A stretch of DNA of 64,000 nt from Chrysopogon serrulatus (GCA_015844335.1 JADLZL010005774.1:92216-156215); one strand, 5' to 3'; counted from the stretch's first letter, positions 21,263 to 33,427 are shown. Program-made: numbers and translations. The notes: a model not told the origin generated them from the sequence alone.

Positions 21263-23357
21263 AACTTGAAACAATAGGCATTTTTTTCAGTGACAAATTT
21301 CCAACTCCAGCACGCTAGATGTTCAGACACCCGGCTGCGGGGCCATCATATCATAACAGATATATAGTGGCACCAGTGTGCGCCAAACACACCCCGTCTC
21401 CGAAGGCCCGTAGATCGATAGTCGTGTTGAGCTCACCGTCGCCAACACGCACTGCGCGGCCGTTGCTGCCGCTCACGTCGCGTGCTTCGACAAGCGCTAA
21501 CACCTACAGATTGCTCATGAGAGGATTTGGTGTGGATGTGTAAAGCTGTTGTCTTTGCCTCTCTGCAGCTTTTCTCTCACAATGCAACACCCTTCTTCGA
21601 TCTCCGTCAATGTTAATTTATATGTTAGATGAATCCAATATAATTTAGACTCTGTTTGGTACAGCTTTACCAGCAGCTTTTGTTATAAGTTTTTCTTTTT
21701 CTTTTTTTTTGCCAAACATCCTTTTCTAAAATAACTTTACATGTGAAGCTAATTTTTGTCTACTCTCACAAAGAAATTAAGAGAGGTGAAGTTGAAAAAA
21801 GTACTTTTTACAGCCCTTTCCCTCTTCGAAGAACAAAGATAGCAGGTGTCAAAGAACATGGTCTGTGTCCATGCTATAGGCGGACAGCTGCTGCGCATGG
21901 CGGAATGTCTGGCGAGCGGTGATGCAGTCATCATGAGGACTTGTTCATTTAAGCCCAAAACTAAGGAGATTGGAAGGGATTGAGAGAGATTCAATCCCCC
22001 TACAAGTCAAAATTCCTCTTAACCCTTCTTACTATTACTAATTAGAGACTCCAATAAAACCTCCATGTTAATTCTCACCGGACGTGCTAGAAAAAAAATA
22101 AATATTAGAAATTCTCGCAATAAGCAGAAACATCTAGCTATCGATCTAGGATTCTAATTACCCCTAACCATTGGATATCTATTTTCTAAATAATATCTCC
22201 CTCCGCAATTACCAATTAAAAAAAATCTTGAAATTTATTCGGTAAAAACAACCTTTGATGAACGTGGGACAATCGAGAGGCACAGAAAAAATCTTCATAG
22301 GATGGATGTACCTACCACCGATGTTCATATATATACCAATAATAAAATATATGATGAGGCTAACCATTCATATTTAAAGTTCGTTATAATATATAATAAA
22401 ATATTGGATTGATAGTGTCGTTCGCTATAACAAATATTGGATTGATAGTGTTCGTTGGCTGGAGGCATGGAATTGTTTATTATTAGATGATAAATGGAAC
22501 GACGATGTTTATGACTGGACTTGTTTTGTTTATTTCCACCCTATGTTCCAAAAACAAGAGAAAAGTCAATTCTAAACATTATATAATAGTAACAGATTTG
22601 ACAATTATCAATTCAAAATTCTTTACATGTTACTAAACTCTTTCATGCGTGCAGGAAATCAACAAGATATTTGATCCTAAACTTGATGCAAGCATGGAAT
22701 GGTAAACAGTTTGTTTCAGAGATATGTATGGTTAGCAAGCTACAATTTAACAATATATTAAAGCAGACAAATGTATGTACTACCAACATAATATAATTGA
22801 TGGTGTACTCAAAATAATTATGATTTCAATTTATTTACAGGATTGAAATGAAGTTTCTTATCAGTATCCTCAAATACAAATGGAATGAATGCACGAAGAG
22901 AAATTAGAGAGAGGTTGACCACATTTGCCGTTTGACAAGAACTCTATTATTCTCAGCCAATGGCCTTAAATATAAGCATAGTGACTTGTTGTTAAGACAA
23001 TTAGTGACCTGTTGTTAAGACAATTATTTATCTTTACTGTTGTCCTAATGTATAGCTATAGGCATCATCTGTACATGAGCAGTACCTTATTATAATTCCC
23101 AGTTACAAACAATATCCTATATATAAACCTTAGCCCATTTTATAGCATGTGTATGACGCACGTGCATGTTTACTAGTTTTTTTTCGATATGGGGAGATTC
23201 CCCATTTCCATTCAAGAATGGAAATACCGAGATATTACCGAGTTTGATCGAGATGCAGAAAACAGAAATGCGCTTAACCTTCAGTGCAAGAGGCAGAGAC
23301 CGCCATAGGCTGGCCTACCAAGCACGACCATCAGACAAAAGGAGATAGAAACGCTAA
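21263..23357. other. Spacer with unassigned fragments
   Basis: A GC-rich 170-base patch at 21370-21540 has no recognisable product. At 22653-22700 and 22842-22907 two short stretches with AG/GT borders join in frame to a 37-residue peptide ending in a stop; it may be the last two exons of a dead gene but matches nothing I can name. The rest is AT-rich with MITE-like debris (21640-22010). Confidence 0.3.
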
Positions 23358-23733
23358 GGGCGCGATTGGTTCGGCGATAGGCTCAGCCTGGCTCGTACTA
23401 GCCGGCCAGTCTCCCAAGCACCAGGCTAAGCACATGCAAGTCAAATACGTTTGGTTGCTTGCTTCGTCGTAGCCAGGTTCATACGTGAAGGTGTTTGGTT
23501 CTAGCTTTTCTTGTATCATCGCTCTCTCGCTCCATGCTACATGCGCACACGCTTTGCACCGCGCCAGCCAGGCCGAGCAAAAACGGATTCCAAATTCGTT
23601 TCCCCGCAGCCAGGCTCACGCGGCCAATTTGCATCCCGTCGCCCAGGCCCGCTGCTTTCTTCAAGTAACCAAACGTACACTCCCTGCATGCGGAGGGCCT
23701 GGTTGGCCTCAAAACATCCAACCAATCACGCCC
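23358..23733. mobile_element. MITE-like element with GGGCG.GATTGGTT ends
   Basis: The left end GGGCGCGATTGGTT and the complement of the right end GGGCGTGATTGGTT are inverted repeats, about 376 bp apart. The interior is rich in short CCAGGC and GGCCAG motifs. Flanks read TAA on the left and ATAA on the right, so a clean target duplication is not shown. A stretch with similar motif content occurs at 60120-60310. Confidence 0.5.
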
Positions 23734-24885
23734 ATAACAAATGAGTCACCAATGCAAAAGCCCAAAAGCAAACAGACTGTCTAGAACAGAAGACAAAGGG
23801 CCCAGACCGTCGAAGCCTTTTCCAGCATGTATAGAGAATTAGAGAGGCGCATGTCTACTAGTTATTGTATTAATTAACTAACTACTGCCAATTCATTTGA
23901 TTCTCCCTGATGATGGCAGAAGCGATCTGTACAATTAATATGGCCACTTACAACTGTAGTATAGCTTACCATCGGTATAGTTGGATTGGATCGTTGCAAA
24001 CACCATGATGCACGGGCAACCAGAGTACACAGGCAGGACGACGGCCACCGCCATGCTCGCTTGGGTGCTGGAGCTAGCTAGTCGTCGTGCGGGTTCTCGA
24101 GATGGGATCGTGGATCGATCCAAATTGGAGAGGTCGGGAACTCTGGAAGGTTTAGGTGGATATATGGGTACGGTGACAGAATCGTGGGCGACCCTCCGCG
24201 TGAGATTATTTGATTGTTTGAGTGATCTCGGGCAGATCGTATAGTTTGCCGTTGGGGTCAACGATCGGGCACTGGATGACAGCACAAATCCGATCGTATC
24301 GTAGAGTTTTTTTTTCCCCGGTGATTTTGTTCTGCTGGAGTATATATATATAGAATAGATAATACAGATAGGGAAATTTCATCCTACTCTTAGGGAGTAG
24401 TTACTCCTATGTTAATATCTCTAGATTTAAGATGTATATGACCAAACGATGTGTATGTACGTGAAGTATATAATCATATTAGATCATCTATGGCAGTTTA
24501 TATGTCAAGTATGCATGCATACATAGAGTATATGGTTATACTTGTTTTATATACTACAGTCAGTGGTATTTTTTGTAATATATTAAAAAGTATGGGTTCC
24601 TTTAAAATTTTTTCACGTAGGAAGATTTGAAGTATTTTAGTATGAGTATATAAACATACTCAAAGTAATAAACAAGTATAAACACATACACAATATGTTG
24701 TTTTGAAAATAGGAGTAACTACTCCCGGGAGTAGGAAAACCTCTTCCAATACAGATATATGTAGAATAGAAGATATGCCAGTCTATCCTTATACGCATTG
24801 TGGAACTGCCTTATTATAATAAAAAACATATCCTTAATTATGCATCAAGTATCCCAAAGTACCAATCATGAATATGATATGATGG
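23734..24885. other. AT-rich spacer
   Basis: No gene recognised. A palindromic pair of GGAGTA.TTACTCC motifs at about 24393-24415 and 24712-24736 suggests the ends of a small MITE (roughly 24375-24745). Confidence 0.35.
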
Positions 24886-25021
24886 TCCATCGTCGGTGGC
24901 TCTCTTAGTAGCAAGCTACTATAAATAGTACCCTCTGATGAAGAGCATGCAGATTCAATGGGTGCTTTCTTTGTTTCTTTTGAACAACCAGGAAACTATA
25001 CCAACGAAATTTGCCGTCACA

Positions 25022-26566
25022 ATGATAAATCAACAACGCCACCTTCACATGGCTGAAGGGGAAGGAGAACATAGCTACGCAAAGAATTCGAGGGTTCAAC
25101 TACGTGTACTCTTCTACCCCTTTTTACCATGCATGCACAAATATAGCAATGTAGTATGCATTCGTATGTGCCACACTGAGAAGCATCAATATCCTTGCTA
25201 TTCCACTTAAATCTCTTATGGTATAATTACTATATATATTTCCCTTATGTGCACATTACTAGGAGAAGCTTATGGTACAGAGTATGCCAATCGTTCAGAA
25301 TGCCATAAAGGAAGTATGGACTGCTCTTGTCCCCAAAAACACGATCATTGCTGACCTATAGGTTGCTCTTCGGGACCAAACACAGTGCTCTTTATCTCCA
25401 ATGTAATAGACACCATACTGGCCAATGCAACAAAACTATTTATGAACATGATCCTGTGGAACTTCAGATATTCCTGAATGACCTACCTAGTAATGACTTC
25501 AACCAACTCTTCGGTTCACTCGAAAATTTGAAGCTCGGTACGATGATGGAACAATTGGGGTACACACCACCTTTGTACTACATTTCCGGGCTGCCAAAAT
25601 CATACTACAACATGTTGTTTCCTCGTCAAAGCGTCCATCTCTTTCACTCTGCTTGTTGCCTTCATTGGCGCTCTCAGGTATTTGTATGCCTTCATTGGCG
25701 CTCTCAGGTATTTGTATCAATGGTCAATGCTTACAAGTTATTTATGCATGCATACATTTGCCCATGGCAATTTTCTTCTAGTTATTTAGAGTTCAGAGTG
25801 ATGTTCTGAAATGCCATGTACGATAGGTACCGGAGGAACTTCATGCGAGAAATGGAACTTTGTTAAACAAAGATAATATTTACATCACAAGTACCACACC
25901 ATCATTTGTGGTGAGGTGCTTCCAGGAGCAGTTCCATAAGGATTTCTCTCTCTTCCTCAAGCTGCGCCATGAAGAACTTGTAAATGGAGGGAAATCGGTT
26001 TTAACATTTGTTGGGAGGAAGGACGATGATGTATATAATGGTGATATGAACAAAATGTTTGGATTACTTGCAAGATCATTGCAATCTCTAGTTGCAAAGG
26101 TAAGAAAGAGAGGAACATATAAAGTTAGTTTTACCTTTTTCTGTCGTTTAAACTTTAGAAATCAGTTGGGATGTTAAAAACAATGATGTTGATCATAATC
26201 AATAGGGCCTCGTGGAAAAAGAAAAGCTAGAAGCTTTCAATCTACCTTTGTATGGGCCATCAATTGCTGAAGTGAAGGAAGAAGTCATGGAAAACCACAT
26301 GTTCAAATTGGATTACATCAAATTACTTGAGCTAAATTGGGATCCTTATGATGACACAGAAGGTGATGTTGTCCATGACAGTGCCCATAGTGGCATGAAT
26401 ATTTCTAAGTTTTTTAGAGCATTTAGAGCCTTTGATTGCAAGTCATTTTGGAGAAAACATACTTGACTTACTGTTTGCAGATTATGCATATCTCGTGTCC
26501 AAGCATCTTGAGCAAGAGAAGACAAAATGCGCCTATATCATCATGTCCTTGAAGAAACTGCAGTAG
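25022..26566 (+). pseudogene. SABATH methyltransferase pseudogene (second copy)
   Basis: It has the same four-exon plan as the gene at 19048-20757, with high identity throughout, including promoter and 3' end. Disabling changes are visible. The first donor region (GGGTTCAG/GT in copy 1) reads GGGTTCAACTACGTGT. In exon 2 an extra base near 25359 turns the SAM-binding ADLGCSSG into a stop directly after ADL. A 30-bp tandem duplication (25657-25686 and 25687-25716) repeats the exon 2/intron 2 junction. In exon 4 a one-base loss near 26424-26430 shifts the frame and ends the protein early at about 26466. It lies 5.9 kb from the intact copy in the same orientation. Confidence 0.88.
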
Positions 26567-26940
26567 ATATACATGAGTGCCATTGAACAAATTTCTAATG
26601 ATAAGATACCTAATGGGGCCTATAGCTTCTTGTTGATTTCAATTCGTGAAAATAGATCTATGGATAACTAGTCTTCCAATTGATGGGATGGATAACTAGT
26701 CTTCCAATTGATGGCCAGATGTTTTCGATTTAACGTGAAAATTTCTAGCATTATCTTTTTTTTTTCTAGCGCATCGCTTGGAGCCTCTATAGTAGGATTT
26801 GACGATGCACATGATTGGTATGGTAGGTTTAAGGTAAGCATATGTCATATGTTTACACATGGCCAATTGTCGGACTAACTATATATGGCCACTAGATTTA
26901 AAGATAATAAATCATATCCAACAGTTCTACTATATATATA

Positions 26941-27170
26941 CAGGCTATTCAGTAGCTGGCTATAGAATAAGTTATTCTGTAGCTACCTCTATTTACGATA
27001 ATTTTTATACTAATTTACGATAATATGAATATATACTTACGATAGTTGAGTTACTATAACATATGAGACTGTTTACGATAATAATTATAGTAAATCACTT
27101 AGAAAAGAGTTATTGTAATCTTATAAATCAGCTCAAAGTGACTATAGAATAAGTTATTTTGTAGCCAACT
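26941..27170. mobile_element. MITE with TATAGAATAAGTTATT ends
   Basis: GGCTATAGAATAAGTTATTCTGTAGC at the left end (about 26958-26984) has a near copy, GACTATAGAATAAGTTATTTTGTAGC, at the right (about 27140-27165). The motif is itself nearly palindromic, and the interior has repeated TTTACGATAAT units. Non-coding. Exact borders and TSD are not clear. Confidence 0.5.
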
Positions 27171-27179
27171 TTAGAAAGG

Positions 27180-28534
27180 TGGGTAAGAAATTTTGTTATT
27201 TGCACTTCACCAATGTTTCCGGTTTGCAGTAGAAAGCGAGACAAGAAACGTGATTGGCGGAAGGAGTGGTAGTAGAATATATCCCACTACCCACGCAAGT
27301 ATTGTCATCTCCAATATATACAATGAAACATGGACTAGCTAACAACCACTCAATGCATATTTTCATTATTTTATTTCCTATAGAAATTTAATCCTATGAC
27401 CAATTTAGAGTTGAAAACCAAGCAAGAGAGTTTCATCTATATGAAACATCACATCTCTCTTCTCTCTTAAAAACATTGTCATGCCGTTATACAAAAATAC
27501 TTACGTGCAAACTTATATTAAATGCAAATGAAACTCTTAAAAAACTCTCATATTGAGATTGGTCTTAAGTAAACTCTAGATTTAGAGATGTTATGAATAG
27601 GCCAGCAGTGAATATCTAGGTTTTAGCCGTCTATGGAAAATGAAGCTCTGGCAGATTGAAACAGGCCAGCAGTGAACGCCCTGCGAACATCGTTGCTAGA
27701 TATATAGATGGTACAACCTCTGGCCAGTATTTTTTTCAAAGTAATTTCAAAAAAAGTTTTTGTGACTAGCGTGGCGAGTAGGGCGCTTAGCTGTAGTCTA
27801 GGGCAGCAGGTGTGTGGGCGGTGGCTATGGAGAGGGGGGTGGTGGTGGTGAGCGGCTAGGGTTAGGGCTAGGGAGGGACGGCGGCGTGCTAGGGCAGGGT
27901 GGTGGCAGTGTTGACGTAGGCTGAGAACAGGAAGAAGAGTGACGTTACGCGAAGAGAGAGGAAGGAGATAAGCCTGACAGCTATTTCTTGCGTACCCTCA
28001 AATAGGTACAAGTCCCCTTGTGTTTATAGTTTTAGGGGACCTAGTCTACAAGCAATCTAAACTAATCTAATCTACGGCAACGGCGGCAGTGATAGTGGCG
28101 GCGGCTAGGATTGGCGGCGCCTCCTCCTGGTGGCATGCGCCCCCCTAAGTGGGCCGGCATGGGCCCTCCTCTTGATGACATAGCAATTGGTAGCGGCGGC
28201 AATGGCACACGCGCCTTTCTCCTCCTCTGGCGCAGCCCAACTAGGGCACGGAGTCGGATACGCCGGCGCCTCCTCCTCTTGCATTGGGCCTCTATTCTAC
28301 CAATGCAACGGGCATTAGAAGTGTGGCAATTTTTTTCAAAAAAAAATTACTGGCTACTAAATAAGAGTACAAAGGACAAACAGCATCAATGCATCATCAC
28401 ACAAACGAAACCCAACCTAAGTAAACACTCAAACGCCGGCGGCCTTCACAGCATGCCAGCGTATATATGAATACGACATGCGTCGTGTTCATGACGACCA
28501 AGACGACCTCACCTCGATGTTACTACATATACGG
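27180..28534. other. Spacer
   Basis: No gene recognised. GC-richer patches (27830-27900 and 28080-28290) give only composition ORFs. The last 80 bases should be 3' UTR of the ENODL gene. Confidence 0.4.
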
Positions 28535-29372
28535 CTACATGAGCACGGCCGCGACCACTGCGCCTGCTACGACGGCCGCTCGGGCAACCGCCTCGTCGAC
28601 CTTGTAGTAGTGATTCAGAGTTGCAGCCGAGTTGTCCGACGGAGTGGACGGAGCAGGCGCCTGGTGGGACACCGGAGGTCCGGTGGTGGTCGGTGAAGCC
28701 GCCTGACGTGGTGATCCTGGCGTCGTTGGTGCCGGGGCCGGGGCGGCAGGAACAGAGGGCGGCTGTGCTGGTGTGGCGGGGCCAGCGACGTCGACGAATA
28801 GCTTGAGACCCAAGTCGCAGTGGTCGTCGACGCTGGAGAAGAACCAGCGCCTCCCGGGCCTGTCCAGGTTGACGGTGTCGTTGCCGGAGGTCCACTCGTT
28901 GATCGCGTTGCCCTGCCGGTAGCACTCCCGGAACGTCTGGCTGTCCACCTCCGTCACGGTGTAACCGCCTTTTGGGTACGTGAACACTAGTCCAAGTGAT
29001 GAGTTAGTCGATCGTTTTGAAATATAAAGTGAGAATTCCTCATCTTTTTTTTTTATCTTTTTGAATTTGTATGTTGAATTGATCGGTGCATTATAACATA
29101 TATGATCCTTATGACCAAGCTAATAATAGACTAATTAAAAGGAAGAAGATGCATGCTGTGGCTTTATTTGTTCCACTTGATCGATCCGTACCTAGACTGT
29201 CGTTAACTTTGAAGTCTTTCCCTTCCGGCCAGCCGATGGTATAATTGAGGGTCCAGCCACGTTCGTCCCCAACCAGGTAGACCTCCGCCGATGCCGGCAC
29301 CGGGTGGAAGGCCACCGCCATTGCCATGGCGGACAAGACCATCCATGCTAGCCTGCTGCTGTAATAAGCCAT
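28535..29372 (-). CDS. Early nodulin-like (ENODL) phytocyanin, copper-less type, two exons
   Basis: Exon 1 is 29372-29192 and exon 2 is 28986-28535, with a 205-nt phase-1 intron. The product is 210 residues: signal peptide (to about Ala29), plastocyanin-like domain, a long Pro/Ala/Ser/Thr-rich arabinogalactan-type linker (about 129-180) and a hydrophobic GPI-type tail. The fold's disulfide cysteines (82 and 117) are kept. Three of the four copper ligands are replaced: Tyr69 for His, Ser111 for Cys and Leu121 for Met, with only His116 left. That is the ENODL pattern, so copper binding is not expected. ENODLs act at the plasma membrane/cell wall in growth and reproduction. It is convergent with the upstream SABATH pseudogene. 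Confidence 0.87.
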
Positions 29373-30521
29373 TGATAGTGTTGGTCGATCGTGCTCCTGG
29401 GCTTCTCCGTGGCTGGCAATGCAAGCCGGGACCGAAAGGCATGCATTTATAGAGAAATCCACGCGCTACTCGAGAGTCTAGCTAGTGGTGCAAGGCCGAG
29501 GGCCAAGAAACTGCTACGAAACTGCAGCTCAGTACGTGCTGCCGGGCGCCGGCATCGAAGTGTCCGCATTTGTATTGTCCAACGCGATGCGGCATAACAG
29601 AGCATCAGAATGTGCCTCGTTGACGGACGGGGTTTGGAGTTTTGCTTTGGGACATCAGCCGCGCACAGCAAAAAGACAATGTTAATGCATTGGCATGGCT
29701 GGTTCCAGTTCCCGTAGCTGCAAGTGTACGAAAGGTTCCGGTCGTTGTTGCCGGACAGGCCCGAGAGCTCGCCGCCCGGCTGGTTGGCCTTCGCTGCCGC
29801 CATGGAATCGGTCATCATCGGTGACGATCGATCGACGCTCTTCTAGGTTGATGGCAGTGGCTGCTCTATTCAGCACACAGTCACACACACCGAACGTAAG
29901 TGGATCGTAGCAAGGCGACGGCGTGGTCCTTGTGTCTCTGAAGCTGATGCAAACCTGCACACTTAGGTGTGCGACATAGCAGGTTGCCGACGGTGCAGAC
30001 GCTACTGGATTACCTGCGAGTTTGGCGTGGTTCAGAACCTGCTACTCTCTGAATGCGTCGCAGCTACTCTTCTGCGTCGGCACACAGAGCTGAGAGCTCG
30101 CAATTGGTGCTAAAGATCTCTGGAAAATCTCACTTGCTGTGGTTGGCTTTGCATATATATATGGTTTTAGTAGCGCGCGGTTGCATTTGGCACAGGTGTC
30201 TCTGCAAAAATAAGTTTCAAGGGCGGTTGCAATATAGAAAGTGTCACTGAAAATCAGTTTATTAGGACGGTTCTCTTATAGTAACCATCTGTAAATATCA
30301 ATTTATGTGGAGAGGTTGTCGACATACAATAAGCACCCCTAGAAAACCATTTTTAAGGGTAGATATTTTAACGGAACATCTCTAAAAACTGCTTTTTGAG
30401 GAACAGTTAAATGCTGGATGCTACAAGCAGTGTCCTATCTTTTGCAATCGATAACACAGTGATTATTTTTTGAACTGGCCTAAAGATCGATTTTGACAGC
30501 TAGTAAAAATCATTCTGTACT
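29373..30521. other. Spacer downstream of the ENODL promoter
   Basis: A minus-strand ORF at 29447-29818 (123 aa) has no recognisable domain and no clear promoter, so it is not called. The stretch 30170-30520 carries repeated ACGGTT / AACCAT motifs and may be a decayed CACTA subterminal region. Confidence 0.35.
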
Positions 30522-31789
30522 CACTACTACAAAAAATCTTTTGCGAGGCACTTTGGAATTGCCCTCGGAGGCGGGCAGCCCAAAAAACCGCCTCGGGTAA
30601 TGCCTCGATTAACCGAGGCGGTCATTTTTAATTAACCTAGGCGGTTAAAAAAACCGCCTCGTAAAATCTATTAACAGAGGCGGTTATTGTAAAAGAGCCC
30701 GCCTCCAAAAATACCCTTATTTTCGGAGGCGGACTTCTTATAAAGGCCCGTCTCGGTTAATGCTACCCGAGCCCACAAACTATTGATAAAGCCCATATGA
30801 GCCCGGTTGCTACCTGAGATATATATACGAAGGCAAACCCTAACCACTCACCTTTCCTCCCTCTCCCAGCCGTCAGAAGCACCTTCCCTCCCTCCGAGCA
30901 GCAACGGCCCCTCCCTCCGCGCTCCTTCCCTCCCTATTCTCTCTCCCCTCCGAGCAGAAGCACCTTCTCCCCTCCCTCCCCTCCCCCTTGCCAGCGGGGG
31001 GCAGCGGCGGCGGGCCCCGGGGCGGCGGCGTGGCCTCCGGCACGCATCGCGGCGACGGGACCCCCCAGCGCCTGGCGGGCGGCGACCTCTAGCGCAGCAG
31101 CAGCGGCGGCGGCTCTCCTCCCTCCCGGCGGTGCCCCCTCTTCTCGGCGGCGAAGGCGGGCGGGCGGCCCCTAGCGCCTTGCAGCGGCGGCGGCGCGGCT
31201 TCTCCCCTCCGGCGCGGTGCCCCTTCTTCTCCTAGCAGCGGGGGCGGGCGGGCCCCCGGCCAGCGGGCAGCGGCGGCTCCTCCCTCCCGGCGTGGCGCCC
31301 CAAGCCCCGGATCCACGGTGTGTCTCACCCTCTTTCTCTCTTCTCACCCTCTCTCTTCTCTCAGGTGGTGAGGCGGCGGCGCATGGAGCATGGCCTGCTC
31401 CCCCGGTGACGGCGCGCGGAGCAGGGCCTGCTCCCCGGCGGTGGCCCAGCTCCACGTGGATCCAGGGCCGACGAGGCCGGATCCATTGGTGGGGAGGCTG
31501 GATCTGGTGGCAGCAAGGTGGATCTGGCAACGGCGGCATTGGTCCTCCTCCGGCGAGCAACGACGGCAGCGGCCCGTGGATGGGCTCGCCGGGCCCGTGG
31601 ATGGGCTCGGTGGGCTTATCCACTGGGTTTTTTCTTTTTTTTTGTATTATTTATTTGATTAACCGAGGCGGGCACCCTAACCGCCTCGGTTAATCTTCTA
31701 TTTACTGCGACCTTATGTTGGAGGCGGGTGGTGTTGCCCGCCTCGGAAAATCTATTCCAACCGCCTCGCAAAAGTTTATTGTAGTAGTG
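30522..31789 (+). mobile_element. Mini-CACTA element, 1,268 bp
   Basis: It starts CACTACTACAA and ends TTGTAGTAGTG, with ACT as a 3-bp target duplication on both sides (30519-30521 and 31790-31792). Subterminal repeats of AACCGAGGCGGTT and CCGCCTCGG lie at 30550-30740 and 31660-31770. The core (30820-31620) starts with a TATATATA box and a CT-rich leader and becomes extremely GC-rich. Long ORFs there, on both strands, are composition artefacts. No transposase, so it is non-autonomous. A relative in the opposite orientation is at 35377-36735. Confidence 0.88.
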
Positions 31790-31792
31790 ACT

Positions 31793-32589
31793 TGTGCTTC
31801 TTAAGTATTATATTTTTAGGTAGAAGATTTGATAGGATATCTGGTGGAGATAGTCTAACAACATTAGCAGCTATCATTATTGAGGTCAAGTGGTTTCATC
31901 AACTCTTACTGAATTTGGTGGATGTTCTTGATGCCACTAGCTATCCTAATGACACATGCTAATCAAACTATTATTTGGGTCAACAGTTCTAAGGATAACG
32001 GGAAGTCATCAAATCATGTAAAGTTGCAGTTTGTGTCTATGAGGAAAATGAAGGACTCTAAATAAGTAACAGCGTTGGACTACGTTGTAGTGGCAGCTAT
32101 GAACCAAGCAACTACCATCACGAAGGGGTGGTGTTGCATCGAGAAAGATATCCCCTAAAATATGATGATATATAGGAGAGTTGTATATGTCGTCTTCCAA
32201 AATCGTCTTTTATATTCAAGCTGACGAGCACACACACACATGCTTACATCGGGGTCAATAAAATCTGTAGAGATAAACTTTATTATAATGACCTTATTAT
32301 AAATATAAGGCTCGCGATACAACGGACACAGCAAACTCAGATCACCTGAAACAGGTCACAAGGCCGGCCCGGTATCCGTATACATAGCTTTGGACTATTG
32401 CTACCGTAATAACCTAGTCGAAACACTAGTATATAGCATCAGCAATAAGTCCAAAGAATAAACAACAGCATTGGAGAATACGAAAAAAGAAAGAAAAAAA
32501 TTGGTCCGACCACACACAAAATGACGATGCCAACAAAGTAACAACGATATGATCGATTGATCCTGCGCACGCACACGCACGCACGGGAC
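31793..32589. other. Spacer and 3' flank of phytocyanin D
   Basis: No gene. From about 32285 the sequence is duplicated at about 40250 (the gene E flank), with shared blocks such as CACCTGAAACAGGTCA and CAGCAATAAGTCCAAA. Confidence 0.55.
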
Positions 32590-33165
32590 CTAGAACGCGA
32601 GCACTGCCGCGACCACAGCACCGGCGACGGCCACCGCGCCGCTGACCGTGTAGCTGACGGGCGCCGCCGACGGCGGCTCCGCCACCGGTGGGGTCGCTGC
32701 GGGGCCTTCCTTGACATCGATGGCGAGCTTCATGCCGGTGAGGCAGTGGTTGGGCTTGTTGCAGATGAACCACACCTTGCCGGGCTTGGCCAACGGCACG
32801 ACGTCCTTGCCGGTGTACCAGGCCCCGAGCTGGTTGCCCTGCAGGTTGCACGCCGCGAAGTCCTCCTTGCCGACCTGGATCACCGTGTGGTTCTCCTTGG
32901 GGTACATGAACACTGCGAGACAATATATAATGGGGGTTAAGTCCAACGAATGAAATATGTGTATGGTGATGGTGTCGTCAATCGTCTCGCGCGTACTCAG
33001 GGTGTCGCCGACGACGAACGTCTTGTCTTTTTCCCAGCCGGTCTCGTTGAACTTGGCCCTCCAGCCGCCGGCGTCTCCGACCATCCACTGCATGGCGGAG
33101 GCCAGCGACGCAAGGCACGCGACGGCGGCGACCATAGCCAAGAGCTGCACTTGCCGGTAAGCCAT
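32590..33165 (-). CDS. Phytocyanin D (copper-binding, GPI-anchor type), two exons
   Basis: Exon 1 is 33165-32997 and exon 2 is 32912-32590, with a phase-1 intron. The 163-residue product has a signal peptide (to about Ala24), a plastocyanin-like domain with all copper ligands (His65, Cys107, His112, Met117) and the Cys78-Cys113 disulfide pair, a short Pro-rich linker and an Ala/Val-rich GPI-type tail. The sequence WFICNKPNHCLTGMKL places it with E and F in a subfamily distinct from A and B (FFCGVGNHCQQGMKF). The intron is 84 nt, a multiple of three, and stop-free, so the unspliced frame gives 191 residues with 28 extra just before the first copper-ligand strand. Spliced and retained forms could both be translated; only the spliced form fits the family. 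Confidence 0.9.
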   Translation of the reverse strand: MAYRQVQLLAMVAAVACLASLASAMQWMVGDAGGWRAKFNETGWEKDKTFVVGDTLSTRETIDDTITIHIFHSLDLTPIIYCLAVFMYPKENHTVIQVGKEDFAACNLQGNQLGAWYTGKDVVPLAKPGKVWFICNKPNHCLTGMKLAIDVKEGPAATPPVAEPPSAAPVSYTVSGAVAVAGAVVAAVLAF

Positions 33166-33244
33166 TGCCTCTTCCCTGGCGGCTGGCGATGAGCTAGCTA
33201 GCTGATGCTGTGTGGCTTAGTAACAATCTCGCTCGCGTCGTCTA

Positions 33245-33250
33245 CTTATA
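33245..33250 (-). promoter_or_regulatory. TATA box of phytocyanin D
   Basis: GTATAAGTAGAC on the minus strand, 80-85 bases upstream of the ATG. Gene F has GTATAAATAGAC at the matching place. Gene E has ACTTAAATAGAC, a weakened TATA. Confidence 0.55.
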
Positions 33251-33427
33251 CAGCAGAGGCCAGGCCGGGCCGGGGCATGCATTGCGCGCAGCTAGAGCCT
33301 TGACTAGGTAACACGGGACCAGGTCGACGCAAGTCATTTCATGAGGTCTGCATATACGCTACGCCGACGGGTCGTTACTAGTACTGACAAATGGGCTGTT
33401 TTTAGCTCCATCCAGCTGCCGAATAGC

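Noticed and set aside
29447..29818. Minus-strand ORF of 123 codons near the ENODL gene
   Set aside because: No signal peptide, domain or promoter, and its codon use changes midway. It could be a fragment of something but I cannot name it.
30807..31693. ORFs of 140-160 codons in the first mini-CACTA core
   Set aside because: Pure GC composition, no start context or domain, and overlapping on both strands.
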